The notes under the pieces are model-generated. The model saw nothing but the letters and a program-made list of their open reading frames with translations, had not been told where the DNA came from and did not search any database. Positions 30,179 to 39,593 of a stretch of DNA of 64,000 bases are shown here, in pieces. The DNA is from Streptomyces avermitilis MA-4680 = NBRC 14893. Lineage in GTDB: Bacteria > Actinomycetota > Actinomycetes > Streptomycetales > Streptomycetaceae. The stretch is from assembly GCF_000009765.2 (NCBI RefSeq), contig NC_003155.5, positions 6,138,001 through 6,202,000 of the forward strand, written 5' to 3'. Every line of letters begins with the position of its first letter. The stretch's first letter is position 1. The position numbers were made by a program, and so were the translations under genes.

Positions 30179-30206
30179 AGTGTATCGGCCATGTATTCGA
30201 CGCCAA
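30179..30206 (-). promoter_or_regulatory. Promoter for the TetR gene, predicted leaderless
   Basis: On the minus strand TTGGCG (30206-30201), 16 bases, then TACACT (30184-30179). Only six bases separate the -10 from the ATG, so transcription should begin at or next to the A of the start codon. No Shine-Dalgarno is present. Confidence 0.6.
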
Positions 30207-30252
30207 CATTGTTGTCGGCGTCACCATTGTTGTCATTGACAGCATTGTTGTC
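30207..30252. promoter_or_regulatory. Triple CATTGTTGTC operator, 18-base period
   Basis: CATTGTTGTC at 30207-30216, 30225-30234 and 30243-30252, spaced exactly 18 bases. The first lies in a wider dyad whose outer arms are GACGCC (30199-30204) and GGCGTC (30217-30222). The array covers or abuts the -35 regions of both divergent promoters. Probable binding sites of the adjacent TetR protein. Confidence 0.7.
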
Positions 30253-30264
30253 GGCGCCTACATT
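30236..30264 (+). promoter_or_regulatory. Near-consensus promoter for the dehydrogenase, predicted leaderless
   Basis: TTGACA at 30236-30241, a 17-base spacer, TACATT at 30259-30264. The ATG begins at 30271, six bases later, so the transcript should start at or beside the start codon. Confidence 0.7.
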
Positions 30265-30270
30265 GAGGGC

Positions 30271-31239
30271 ATGCCTAAGACACAGAGCGGGACATCGAAC
30301 AGGACGCGGAGCACGACTGCGGGCGGTAGTGCGCGCGGCAAGTGGAACGCCGGTGACATCCCCGACCAGACCGGCCGTACCGCCGTCGTCACCGGCGCCA
30401 ACAGCGGGCTCGGGATCGCCACCGTCGAGGCCCTCGCCCGGGCGGGCGCCCATGTCGTCCTCGCCGTACGGGATCTCGAGCGTGGTGAGGCGGCCGCGGC
30501 CGGCGTCCACGGCAGCGTCGAGGTGCGCCGCCTGGACCTGGCCGACCTCGCCTCCGTGCGCGAGTTCGCCGCCGGCTGGCAGGGCGACCTGCATCTGCTG
30601 ATCAACAACGCCGGCGTCATGAACATCCCCGAGGCCAGTACCAAGGACGGCTTCGAGATGCAGTTCGGGACGAACCATCTGGGGCACTTCGCCCTGACCA
30701 ACCTGCTGCTGCCGCGCATCAAGGACCGCGTCGTGACCGTGTCGTCGGGCGCGCACCGGATGCCGGGCAGCCCCTACATCCACTTCGACAACCTCAACCT
30801 GACCGGCGAGTACGCCCCCCTCACCGCTTACAGCCAGTCCAAGCTGGCCAACCTGCTGTTCACGCTGGAACTCCAGCGCCGGCTGGCCGAGGCGGCCTCG
30901 CCCGTACGGGCCCTCGCCGCGCACCCCGGCTGGGCCGCCACCAACCTGCAGAGCCACGACGGCAGCGCCCTGCGCCGCGCCCTCATGCGGGTGGGCAACC
31001 GCTTCATCGCCCAGGACAACAGGGCGGGCGCGCTGCCCACCCTGTACGCCGCCGTCCAGGACCTCCCCGGCGCGAGCTACGTCGGTCCCGACGGCTTCGG
31101 CGAGATGCGCGGTGGCCCGACGCTGGTCGGCCGTTCGGCCGCGGCCGGCGACCCGGTCTCGGCCCGCCGCCTGTGGACGGCGTCCGAGGATCTGACCGGT
31201 GTCACGTTTCCCCGGCTGACGGCAGCCGTGAGCGCATAG
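30271..31239 (+). CDS. Short-chain dehydrogenase/reductase
   Basis: A 322-residue Rossmann-fold oxidoreductase of the retinol-dehydrogenase-like branch. The cofactor motif TGANSGLG is at 41-48, NNAG at 112-115, Ser at 158/159, and the catalytic YxxxK is Y187-K191. A 30-residue basic start precedes the fold. The cofactor is probably NADP, judging from an Arg after the second strand (VRDLERG). Substrate unknown. Expression is expected to depend on the divergent TetR protein and its ligand, which may be the substrate. Confidence 0.9.
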   Translation: MPKTQSGTSNRTRSTTAGGSARGKWNAGDIPDQTGRTAVVTGANSGLGIATVEALARAGAHVVLAVRDLERGEAAAAGVHGSVEVRRLDLADLASVREFAAGWQGDLHLLINNAGVMNIPEASTKDGFEMQFGTNHLGHFALTNLLLPRIKDRVVTVSSGAHRMPGSPYIHFDNLNLTGEYAPLTAYSQSKLANLLFTLELQRRLAEAASPVRALAAHPGWAATNLQSHDGSALRRALMRVGNRFIAQDNRAGALPTLYAAVQDLPGASYVGPDGFGEMRGGPTLVGRSAAAGDPVSARRLWTASEDLTGVTFPRLTAAVSA

Positions 31240-31306
31240 CCGGCCGGGGGGCGACCACCGCGCGTCCAGCGCCCGGCCCGGAGGAACCGCGGACAGCTGC
31301 CGACGG

Positions 31307-32287
31307 CTATCCCCGCGTCGCCCCCGGATGCAGCCGCACCCAGCCCTCCCATGCCGACGTGATCATGTCCTGGACGTCGTACTTCGCCTTCCAGCCCAGC
31401 TCCACGGCGATACGGTCCGCCGAGGCCACCACCCGGGCCGGGTCGCCGGGGCGGCGCGCCACGACGGTCGGCGGGGTGTCGTAGCCCGTGAGCGCGTTGA
31501 TGCGGTCGACCATCTCGCGCACCGAAACACCCTCGCCGCGGCCGATGTTGAGCGTCAGGCCCGCGCCCGGCGACGCCTCCAGCGCACGGGCCGCGGCCAC
31601 ATGGGCCTCCGCCAGGTCGACCACATGGATGTAGTCGCGTACGCAGGTGCCGTCCGGCGTCGGATAGTCGTCGCCGAAGATGCGGGGCGCGGCGCCCTCC
31701 GTGAGCTTCTCGAAGACCATGGGGACCAGGTTGAAGACCCCGGCGTCGGCCAGCTCCGGCGTCGCCGCCCCCGCCACGTTGAAATAGCGCAGCGATGCCG
31801 TGGACAGGCCCGTCGCCCGGCCTGTCGCGCGCACCAGCCACTCACCGGCGAGCTTCGTCTCGCCGTACGGCGACATCGGCACGCACGGCGTCTCCTCCCG
31901 CACCAGGTCCACGTCCGGCATGCCGTACACGGCCGCGGAGGACGAGAACACGAAGGAGGGGACCGAGGCGTCCGTGACGGCCTCCAGCAGTACCCGCAGG
32001 CCCTCCACGTTCTCCCGGTAGTAGTGCAGGGGCAGCTCCACCGACTCGCCGACCTGCTTCTTCGCCGCCAGATGCACGACACCGGTCACCGCGTGCTCCG
32101 CGAGCGTGCGGCGCAGCAGGCCGCCGTCCAGCGTCGAGCCCACCACCAGCGGCACGCCGTCGGGGACGCGCTCCGCGATGCCCGTGGACAAGTCGTCGTA
32201 CACCATCGCCCGGTCGCCCGCTTCGCGCATCGCTCGCACGACATGCGCCCCGATGTAACCGGCGCCGCCGGTGATCAGCCAGGTCAT
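31307..32287 (-). CDS. galE: UDP-glucose 4-epimerase
   Basis: A 326-residue extended SDR. TGGAGYIG at 6-13 binds NAD; Ser116-118 and YGETK (Y141, K145) are catalytic; SLRYFNVAGA and CVRDYIHVVDLA are GalE hallmarks. It interconverts UDP-glucose and UDP-galactose (or the GlcNAc/GalNAc pair). No galT or galK is nearby. It follows the GT2 gene at 32365 on the same strand with a 77-base gap, so it probably supplies UDP-galactose-type donors to this locus. Confidence 0.93.
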   Translation of the reverse strand: MTWLITGGAGYIGAHVVRAMREAGDRAMVYDDLSTGIAERVPDGVPLVVGSTLDGGLLRRTLAEHAVTGVVHLAAKKQVGESVELPLHYYRENVEGLRVLLEAVTDASVPSFVFSSSAAVYGMPDVDLVREETPCVPMSPYGETKLAGEWLVRATGRATGLSTASLRYFNVAGAATPELADAGVFNLVPMVFEKLTEGAAPRIFGDDYPTPDGTCVRDYIHVVDLAEAHVAAARALEASPGAGLTLNIGRGEGVSVREMVDRINALTGYDTPPTVVARRPGDPARVVASADRIAVELGWKAKYDVQDMITSAWEGWVRLHPGATRG

Positions 32288-32364
32288 GTGCGGCCCTTCC
32301 CTTGTCCCTGAATCCCGTCCCTGAGTCCCGCCCCTGAGGCTTGTCCCTGAGCCCTTGCGGTCAT

Positions 32365-33960
32365 TCACCAGTGAAGCAGGCGCCGGAGCCTTCGACCCAT
32401 GACGGATGTCACTCCTTGTATCCCGGTCGCCACACGCAGTGCCAGGGCTCCCGAGTGTGTCGCGTACGGCTGGACCAGCAGCACCCCGTGCCGCCCGCTC
32501 GGCACCACGCCGCGGCGCAGCAGGCCGGGGCCCGCGACCGCGTGGGCGGTGGTGTCGCGGCTCGTGCCGTCGTGGAAGCGCAGCGTCAGCCGCAGGTCCC
32601 AGGTGCCCGACCCGAGCGCCGCCAGGTCCACCGGCACCTCCGCAGACCAGGTGTCGAACTCCGGGTCCGCGAGCAGCGGGGCCGTGGCCGCCGTACCCAC
32701 CCGGCCGCCCTCCCGGTGCACGAACTCCAGGTTCACCGAGGCCGGTCCCGCGTCCGCCACCCGCCCGTACAGCTCGTGCAGACGCAGCCGCAGCCGGGTG
32801 CCACGCGCGCGTGGCCGCAGTTCCGCGTCGACGGCGACGGGCAGCAGGTGCATGGGCCGGACGAGTACGTGGTCCAGCGGGACCTGAGGCAGGTCCGCCG
32901 ACCACACCGGAGTGCCGTCCGCCGCGCGCGCGTACGGCGGGTGCAGCCGGGCCGGGCGTGCCGCCAGCTCCTTGAGCCGGGGCAGGTCGCGGGGCTCCTC
33001 GGCGGCGAGCACCACGCGTGCGATGACCCGCCCGGGCGCCGGCGCCAGCGCGAACTCGGCCGCGTCGAACGCCGACAGGTACGCGCGCGTGAGCGTCCAC
33101 CACTCGCGCCGGTACTCCGTGCCGCGCAGATCGAGCTCCCGCGTGTACATCCGCAGCTCGTGGTCGAGGAACTTGGCGCGCGCCGCCCGCGCGAGGCGCT
33201 TCTCACCGGCGCCCAGCAGGATGTCGTACGCCTGCGCCGCGGCCGCCATACGGGCCTGCCAGTTGTCGATGCCCGCGCGGTCCAGCGAGATGGACAGCCG
33301 CTCGGCGGACCTGCGTACGTGCCAGACGTACACCGTGTCCGGGACGAGCGCCATACGCGGTCCCGCCGCCAGCACGCGCGCGGAGAACACGAAGTCCTCG
33401 TAAGGGAAGCGGCCGTCGGGGAAGCGGATGGCGTGCTCGCGCAGGAAGTCCGTGCGGTAGAGCTTGTTGACGCAGAGCGTGTCGTGGACCAGGCGCCGCA
33501 GCCGGGCGGGGTGCGGGACCAGCGCCGGCTCTGTGTACAGCTCGGGCTGCCAGGGGACCTCGCGGCCCGACGGCAGCTCACGGCGCACGCACAGGCCCGC
33601 CGCGACCTGTGCGCCGTGCCGGTCGGCCGCCGCGAGCAGCGCTTCCACGGCACCCGGCGGCAGCATGTCGTCGCTGTCCAGGAACATCGTGTACGGGGCG
33701 GTCGCGGCGTCGATCCCGTCGTTGCGCGGGGTGCCGCAGCCGCCGCTGTTGACCTCGCGGCGGAGCACCCGCACCCGCGTGTCCTCGACGGCCAGCGCGT
33801 CCAGCAGCCCGGGGCTGCCGTCGGACGAGCAGTCGTCGACGGCGATCACCTCGCGGACGGCCGGACCCTGGGCCAGCGCCGAGCGCACGGCGTCCGTCAC
33901 GTGCGCAGCGTCGTCGTATCCGATGACGACGACGCTGACCTGTGAAGCGTGAGGCGGCAT
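32365..33960 (-). CDS. Family 2 glycosyltransferase with C-terminal extension
   Basis: A 531-residue protein laid out like the one at 21441: GT-A domain with VIAVDDCSSDGS (38-49), NSGGCGTPRNDG and DSDD at 95-98, then a helical linker and about 200 residues of beta-rich sequence. It is a likely wall-polymer glycosyltransferase (TarS/TarQ-type layout; inference). ATG at 33960 is used; a GTG three codons upstream is possible. The short upstream spacer (33961-34004) is AT-rich and follows the stop of the GT87-like gene. Confidence 0.82.
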   Translation of the reverse strand: MPPHASQVSVVVIGYDDAAHVTDAVRSALAQGPAVREVIAVDDCSSDGSPGLLDALAVEDTRVRVLRREVNSGGCGTPRNDGIDAATAPYTMFLDSDDMLPPGAVEALLAAADRHGAQVAAGLCVRRELPSGREVPWQPELYTEPALVPHPARLRRLVHDTLCVNKLYRTDFLREHAIRFPDGRFPYEDFVFSARVLAAGPRMALVPDTVYVWHVRRSAERLSISLDRAGIDNWQARMAAAAQAYDILLGAGEKRLARAARAKFLDHELRMYTRELDLRGTEYRREWWTLTRAYLSAFDAAEFALAPAPGRVIARVVLAAEEPRDLPRLKELAARPARLHPPYARAADGTPVWSADLPQVPLDHVLVRPMHLLPVAVDAELRPRARGTRLRLRLHELYGRVADAGPASVNLEFVHREGGRVGTAATAPLLADPEFDTWSAEVPVDLAALGSGTWDLRLTLRFHDGTSRDTTAHAVAGPGLLRRGVVPSGRHGVLLVQPYATHSGALALRVATGIQGVTSVMGRRLRRLLHW

Positions 33961-34004
33961 TGATTCCACGAACCGGGATAGTAGAAGTTGTAGGTAATTT
34001 TCCG

Positions 34005-35327
34005 TTAAGAGGCAGTTAGTGTCTTGTGGGGAAGACGGACAGGATCGGGGCGGAGTTCCGGACGGGGGGTGCCGGATTCGGGGTCTTTTGTGGTGGCTCG
34101 CCACAGGCGCACGAACGACAGGCCCGCGGCCGTGGCCAGCAGGCCGTTGCGCAGGAGCATCAGCAGACAGCCCGTCCAGGTGGAGTTGATGACCTCCCCG
34201 TAATAGGCGGGGTACGCCACAGTGCTGGCCGCGGAGGCCGCCAGGACCAGCAGGGCGACGGGCCGTTGTGTGGTGTGCCGGGAGGTCAGGCAGACGGCGG
34301 CCAGGCCGATCAGCCACACCATGTACTGAGGGCTGATCACCCGGCTCGTCACCGTGAACAGCAGGACCGCCGCGAGCGCCGCGTCGTACGGGGTGGCCGG
34401 CGTCCAGCGGCGCGCCCGCAGCCGCCACAGCAGCAGCAGCCCGAACGCGGCGACGGTGAGCCCGAGCGAGACCGCGGCCACCGCGCGCACATGCGGGCCC
34501 GCGAACTCCATCGCGCCGAACTGATACCGCGCGCGCCCCGGCCAGCCGGCCCGGCGGGCGAAGGCGAGGGCCGTGCCGCCGAGCGACTCGATCTGCACGC
34601 CCCGGCCGCCCTGCTGGAGCAGGAAGTCGAAGGGGTTGCGGAACAGGGCGGTCAGCAGCGTCAGCAGGGCGGCCCCGGTGACCGCGGCCGACGTCCACGC
34701 CCGACGGGTGGTCCGGCCCGTCGGCGTGCCGATGAGTGCCAGGGCCGGCCAGACCTTCACCAGGGCGCCGATCGCCGCGAACGCGCCGCACGCGCGCGGG
34801 GAGCGCGACAACGTCAACAGGGAGATGACGGCGAACGCCGTGACCTGCACGTCGTAGCGTGCGAGCGGAAGGTGCAGGAGCAGCGGCAGGCCCGCCGTCC
34901 ACAGCGCCGCACCGTGCAGGCTGCGGCCGCCCGGCCGGGTCCCCGCGCGCGCGAGGAAGAGCATGATCACGGCGTCCGTGAGGAGCGTGAGCACCACGAA
35001 CGCCTGGAAGTAGGTCAGGGCCGGCAGCAGCGCGGGGGAGAGCAGCACCGGACCCGCGCCCGGCGGGTACTGCCACAGGTGGTCGCCGGCCGGATAGGTG
35101 CCGTGCGACAGGACGCCGTACCAGCGGAAGTACAGGTTGCGTACCTCGCTCGACACCCCGCCCCGGCCCAGCAGGGCGAGGCGCTCGTGGGTGAGCAGCC
35201 ACAGCATCAGGGCGCGGGTGGCCAGCCAGGCCGCGCCGAGGAGGAGCAGGGGGTGGCGTTTCAAGGTCCTCATCAACGCCGGATCGTAAGCCGCATGGAT
35301 GCCGTTTTTGCGGAGATACGCCGTCAA
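34005..35327 (-). CDS. GT87-like polyprenol-dependent mannosyltransferase
   Basis: A 440-residue membrane protein with about 10 helices, of the GT87/DUF2029 family whose mycobacterial members use polyprenyl-phosphate mannose. The loop FRWYGVLSHGTYPAGDHLWQYPPGAG after helix 1 is typical, as are LVKVWPALAL and SPQYMVWLIGL. An alternative start is the Met 18 codons in (MRTLKRHP, 35273). It probably adds a hexose to a glycolipid or polymer on the outer membrane face. Confidence 0.85.
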   Translation of the reverse strand: MTAYLRKNGIHAAYDPALMRTLKRHPLLLLGAAWLATRALMLWLLTHERLALLGRGGVSSEVRNLYFRWYGVLSHGTYPAGDHLWQYPPGAGPVLLSPALLPALTYFQAFVVLTLLTDAVIMLFLARAGTRPGGRSLHGAALWTAGLPLLLHLPLARYDVQVTAFAVISLLTLSRSPRACGAFAAIGALVKVWPALALIGTPTGRTTRRAWTSAAVTGAALLTLLTALFRNPFDFLLQQGGRGVQIESLGGTALAFARRAGWPGRARYQFGAMEFAGPHVRAVAAVSLGLTVAAFGLLLLWRLRARRWTPATPYDAALAAVLLFTVTSRVISPQYMVWLIGLAAVCLTSRHTTQRPVALLVLAASAASTVAYPAYYGEVINSTWTGCLLMLLRNGLLATAAGLSFVRLWRATTKDPESGTPRPELRPDPVRLPHKTLTAS

Positions 35328-35366
35328 TCTCTATTGAACGTTGGCTAATCGCACAAAATCGGGCGC

Positions 35367-36929
35367 ATGTCGAGCTTGTGCAAGGACCGGCCACCCGTCG
35401 CCCGTACCTGTACCCGCACCCGTGCGGAGGTCGCGTCCGCGCTTCTGCCCGTGCCGGTGCATGTGCTCGTATCCGTCCTCGCCCCCGTCCTCGTCATGCT
35501 CGCGCTCGGGCTGTGGGGGCTCGACCGCGGCGGCATGTGGCGCGACGAGGCGGTCACCTTCGAGGTCGCGCACCGTTCGGTGCCGCAGATCTGGCGGCTG
35601 CTGCACGGTGTGGACGCGGTGCACGGCCTGTACTACCTGGTGATGCGCACGGTCCTGTCCGGGTGGGCCGCCTTCGCTCGCCCCGACGAGGTGGTGCTGC
35701 GCCTTCCGTCGGTCCTCGGGGCGGCGGCGACGGCGGGCCTGGTGGCCGCGCTGGGCGTCCGCCTGTGTCGTCCGCGGGTCGGCCTGTGGGCGGGGCTGCT
35801 GTACGCCGTCACGCCGATGGCCGGGCACTACGCGCAGGAGGGCCGTTCGTACGCGCTGGTCTCGGCCGGGGTGGCGGGGTCGACGCTGTTGCTGGTCAGG
35901 GCCGTGCGCGGCGGGGGCTGGTGGCCGTACGGGGCGGTCGCCGGTGTCACGTGTGTGCTGCACGAGTTCGCGGTGCTGGCTCTGCTCGCCCACGCCTGTG
36001 CGCTGGCGCTCGCCCGGGTGCGCGGGAGGGTGTGGCGGGCGTGGGGGTGTGCGGTGGGGGGTGTGGCCGTGGTGCTGCTGCCGGTGGTGGTCGTCTCGCA
36101 GGGGCAGGCAGCGCAGGTGGCGTGGCTCGCGGTGCCGGACCTGGGGGCGGCGGGGCGGTTGCTGGAGGGGTTCGCGGGGGCGCCGGGTCTGTTGCTGGTG
36201 CCGTGTCTGGTGCTCGCCGGCGTGGGCGTACGGAGAGGTCCGCGCGGGGAGTTGTCCCTGGGGGGTGTCGCGCTGCCGCTGGTGGCCGTTCCGCCGGTGG
36301 TCCTGCTGGCGGTGTCGCAGGTTCGGCCCCTCTACGACGAGCGGTACGTGCTGTACGCGCTCGCGGGCATGCCGCTGCTGGTCGCGAGCGGCGCGGATCG
36401 GGTGGCGGGGGTCATGGGACGGCTACGGGCCGGGGGTCACTTCGCGCCCGCCCGCACCCCTCTCCTCGGCGTTCTCGCCATCGCCCTCGTCCTCGCCTCC
36501 CGGCTCCCCGTTCTCCAGGCCGACCGCAGCGCCGACCGCCGCCCCGACAACCTCGCCGCCGTCTCCCGCGTGGCCGGGCGGGAGACGCGGCCCGGCGACC
36601 CCCTGCTGTTCCTGCCCGCCTTCGGACGCCGGGCCGCTCTCACGTATCCCGACGACTTCCGCCGGACGCGGGACGTCGCGCTGAGCGTGCCCGCGCCCGT
36701 GGACGGGAGCCTCTACGGGCGGGAGGTCGGGGCCGATGAGCTGCGGCGCCGGCTCGGACGGCTCGACCGGCTCTGGGTGGTCGCCCAGACCTACGCGCTG
36801 CGCCCCGGCTGGTCCTCGCGCAGTCCGGTCGAGCGCCTCAAACGGGCGGTGCTGGACGAGGAGTTCGTGCCGCGCGCGGAGTTCGTGCAGAAGGGTTCGA
36901 CCGTGCGCCTGTACGTACGCCGTCCCTAG
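35367..36929 (+). CDS. GT39-like membrane glycosyltransferase
   Basis: A 520-residue membrane protein with 9-11 helices and a soluble C-terminus. WRDEAVTF at 58-65 in the first external loop is the acidic D-E motif of PMT/ArnT (GT39, PF13231) enzymes; HYAQEGRSYAL and PLYDERYVLYALAG are family segments. It transfers a sugar from polyprenyl phosphate to an external acceptor. Divergent from the GT87 gene with 39 bases between starts, so the promoters overlap. Confidence 0.82.
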   Translation: MSSLCKDRPPVARTCTRTRAEVASALLPVPVHVLVSVLAPVLVMLALGLWGLDRGGMWRDEAVTFEVAHRSVPQIWRLLHGVDAVHGLYYLVMRTVLSGWAAFARPDEVVLRLPSVLGAAATAGLVAALGVRLCRPRVGLWAGLLYAVTPMAGHYAQEGRSYALVSAGVAGSTLLLVRAVRGGGWWPYGAVAGVTCVLHEFAVLALLAHACALALARVRGRVWRAWGCAVGGVAVVLLPVVVVSQGQAAQVAWLAVPDLGAAGRLLEGFAGAPGLLLVPCLVLAGVGVRRGPRGELSLGGVALPLVAVPPVVLLAVSQVRPLYDERYVLYALAGMPLLVASGADRVAGVMGRLRAGGHFAPARTPLLGVLAIALVLASRLPVLQADRSADRRPDNLAAVSRVAGRETRPGDPLLFLPAFGRRAALTYPDDFRRTRDVALSVPAPVDGSLYGREVGADELRRRLGRLDRLWVVAQTYALRPGWSSRSPVERLKRAVLDEEFVPRAEFVQKGSTVRLYVRRP

Positions 36930-36952
36930 TTCCAGACCGTGTCTGAAGTTCC

Positions 36953-37006
36953 AGGCCGTGTCCGACATTCCGCGTCGGCTGCCCGGCGGGAGTCGTCGGA
37001 CACGGC

Positions 37007-37008
<2 letters not shown>
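36953..37008. terminator. Long hairpin between convergent genes
   Basis: Arms AGGCCGTGTCCGAC (36953-36966) and GTCGGACACGGCCT (36995-37008), 14 perfect pairs with a 28-base loop. It serves both the GT39 gene and ohrR. The left arm lies in a 19-base tandem duplication (36930-36948 and 36949-36967). Confidence 0.75.
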
Positions 37009-37510
<502 letters not shown>

Positions 37511-37541
37511 GTCTCCAGGGTAGCTCTTGTCCACCATTAAG

Positions 37542-37570
37542 TTGTGTACAACTGAATTGTGTGCTCTACT
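37542..37570 (+). promoter_or_regulatory. OhrR operator and probable ohr promoter
   Basis: TACAACTGAATTGTG at 37547-37561 resembles the TACAATT-AATTGTA site bound by OhrR. It fills the spacer of a plausible promoter TTGTGT (37542-37547), 17 bases, TCTACT (37565-37570). Repressor binding would block ohr until Cys25 is oxidised. Confidence 0.65.
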
Positions 37571-37638
37571 TCTACCCGTGAGGCGGTCGAAGACGAAGAC
37601 CGGCCGCCGTACACGACCTTTGAGAGGGATGGTTTTCC

Positions 37639-38052
37639 ATGGACGCGCTCTACACCGCTGTTGCCACCGCCACCCACGGGCGCGAGGGGCGCGCCATCAG
37701 CTCCGACGGCAAGCTCGACGTCCAGCTGGCCCCGCCGGCCGAGCTGGGCGGCAACGGTCAGGGCACCAACCCGGAGCAGCTGTTCGCCGGCGGTTACGCG
37801 GCCTGCTTCGCCAGCGCCCTCGGTCTCGTCGGCCGGCAGGCGAAGGTCGATGTGAGCGACGCCGCCGTGACCGCCGAGGTCGGCATCGGCAAGCAGGGTG
37901 AGGGCTTCGGCCTCAAGGTCACCCTGCGTATCGAGCTGCCGGACTCCGTGGACGAGGCGACCGGCCGCAAGCTGGTCGAGACCGCCCACCAGGTCTGCCC
38001 CTACTCCAACGCCACCCGCGGCAACATCGAGGTCGAGCTCGTCGTCGAGTAG
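37639..38052 (+). CDS. ohr: Organic hydroperoxide resistance protein
   Basis: A 137-residue OsmC/Ohr thiol peroxidase that reduces lipid hydroperoxides. Both catalytic cysteines are present, Cys56 (YAACFASAL) and Cys120 (HQVCPYSNATRGN), with Arg18 close by in sequence. Full length for the family. Paired with divergent ohrR. Confidence 0.96.
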   Translation: MDALYTAVATATHGREGRAISSDGKLDVQLAPPAELGGNGQGTNPEQLFAGGYAACFASALGLVGRQAKVDVSDAAVTAEVGIGKQGEGFGLKVTLRIELPDSVDEATGRKLVETAHQVCPYSNATRGNIEVELVVE

Positions 38053-38055
38053 GAC

Positions 38056-38082
38056 GAGCCAGTCGAGCCAGTCGAGCCAGTC
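38056..38082. repeat. 9-base tandem repeat, three copies
   Basis: GAGCCAGTC at 38056, 38065 and 38074, just after the ohr stop. The 206-base convergent spacer has no other clear structure apart from a 16-base direct repeat (near 38211 and 38236). Confidence 0.7.
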
Positions 38083-38258
38083 GAGCAAGCAGTCGTCGAG
38101 CAGGCCGGCCGACCCGACAGGCCCGGCCGGCCGCCACGCACCGCCACTGCCGCTCGCCTTCCGGTGACGGCGGGGCGGGGGTCGGCCCGGCGCGACGACG
38201 TACGGGCGGGTGAGGCGGCGGTCGCCTGGGCGGCTGAGGCGGCGGTCGCCCGCGGAGT

Positions 38259-39593
38259 TCACCGCATCGAGTGCGTGCCGCTCTCGTGCATCAGGGGCCG
38301 TGGCACCGGCACCGCGCCCGGTGGTGCCCACACCCGCACCGCCCGCTCCAGCAGCAGCGGCAGCCCGACCACCGGCAGCAGCCACGCCATCACGATCAGC
38401 CGGCCGCCGTAGACGGTGATGTCCGGGTGGGCCGCGTGGGTGACGAGGCCGGTGAACGCGGCCGCCAGCAGGAACACCCCGAAGGCCGGGCGCTGCTTCA
38501 GCGCTCCCCAGGCCGACGCCACCAGCGAGGTCAGGAACAGCGGCTCCCAGAACTGGCGGCGCAGCCACTCCAGCCAGAAGTTGCCCTCCAGACCGAGGAA
38601 CTCCGGCCACGGCCGGGCGCGGTCGGGCCGGGCGAAGTGGTCGGTCAACAGGTCCTGGACGCTCTCGGACTCGGACGGGTAGTGCAGTGCCTGCGCCGCC
38701 AGCAGGATGCCGGCGACCGCGCAGCCCGCCACCGCGCCCAGGACCACCAGCGGTTGCCCCGGCAGGCGCCCGCGCCCGCGCCGCCGTACGCCGACCACCG
38801 CGCACGCCCCCGCCAGGCACAGCGCGAGAAACAGGGCCTGCGAGTGCTTCACCGCGAACAGCAGTACGAGCGCCGCGGTGACCAGCAGCACACCGGTCCC
38901 CGGCCGGTTGCCCCGCAGTGTCAGCGCACAGCCCCACAGCGCCACCAGTGTCAGCGCCAGCAGCAGGCCCTCGGTCATGGGGCGCATGGCGGTGGTGCCG
39001 CACGGCAGGACGTAGAAGAGGGCCTGGCCGGTCAGCGCCACGCCGGTGGGAGCGCGCAGGGTGCGCAGGATCAGGAAGGCCAGCACGCCCCCGGCCACCG
39101 TGACGAGCACACTCGACAGCCAGATGCCCCACGTCACGCCGAACACCGTCACGAACGGCAGCAGCAGCATCGGATATCCGGGCCGCGCCTCGAAGATCCG
39201 CATGAACCGCTCGGACGTGAACGGCGCGATGTGCCCGGAGGTCTGTCCGGCGCGCAGCCGCCTGTCCACCCCCGCCCACAGGTCGCGCCGGCACTTCTCG
39301 GTGACCCGCCGGGTGGGGTTCGGAGCCTGGAAGCGGTTCACGTCGACGCTCTGCTCGCGGCGTGCCGCGGACGCCCGGCCCGCGCACACGTAGTCGATGG
39401 CGGTGGCGGCCGACTCCCGCTTGCTGTCGCCGCGCAGACTCAGCGCGTACGACAGGTAGTTCTTGGTGTCGGGAGTGTCCCGCCCGGTGACGTTGGCGAG
39501 TTGCAGGACGGCGAACACGGCGGCGAGGACGACCACCCAGGTACGGGCGTTCGTGCGTGTCGGCCGCGGCAGGGCCCGCACCGCGGCCCTCAT
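38259..39593 (-). CDS. Multi-spanning membrane protein, probable glycosyltransferase
   Basis: A 444-residue protein with about 9 helices. A large loop after helix 1 (about 40-130) carries several Arg and two or three Cys, followed by RPGYPMLLLPFV, then VLPCGTTAMRPMTEGLLL. The pattern is that of polyprenol-dependent GT-C proteins, but I cannot name a family. Its ATG overlaps the stop of the TagF-like gene at 39590 (four bases), making it the last gene of a four-gene operon. Confidence 0.65.
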   Translation of the reverse strand: MRAAVRALPRPTRTNARTWVVVLAAVFAVLQLANVTGRDTPDTKNYLSYALSLRGDSKRESAATAIDYVCAGRASAARREQSVDVNRFQAPNPTRRVTEKCRRDLWAGVDRRLRAGQTSGHIAPFTSERFMRIFEARPGYPMLLLPFVTVFGVTWGIWLSSVLVTVAGGVLAFLILRTLRAPTGVALTGQALFYVLPCGTTAMRPMTEGLLLALTLVALWGCALTLRGNRPGTGVLLVTAALVLLFAVKHSQALFLALCLAGACAVVGVRRRGRGRLPGQPLVVLGAVAGCAVAGILLAAQALHYPSESESVQDLLTDHFARPDRARPWPEFLGLEGNFWLEWLRRQFWEPLFLTSLVASAWGALKQRPAFGVFLLAAAFTGLVTHAAHPDITVYGGRLIVMAWLLPVVGLPLLLERAVRVWAPPGAVPVPRPLMHESGTHSMR

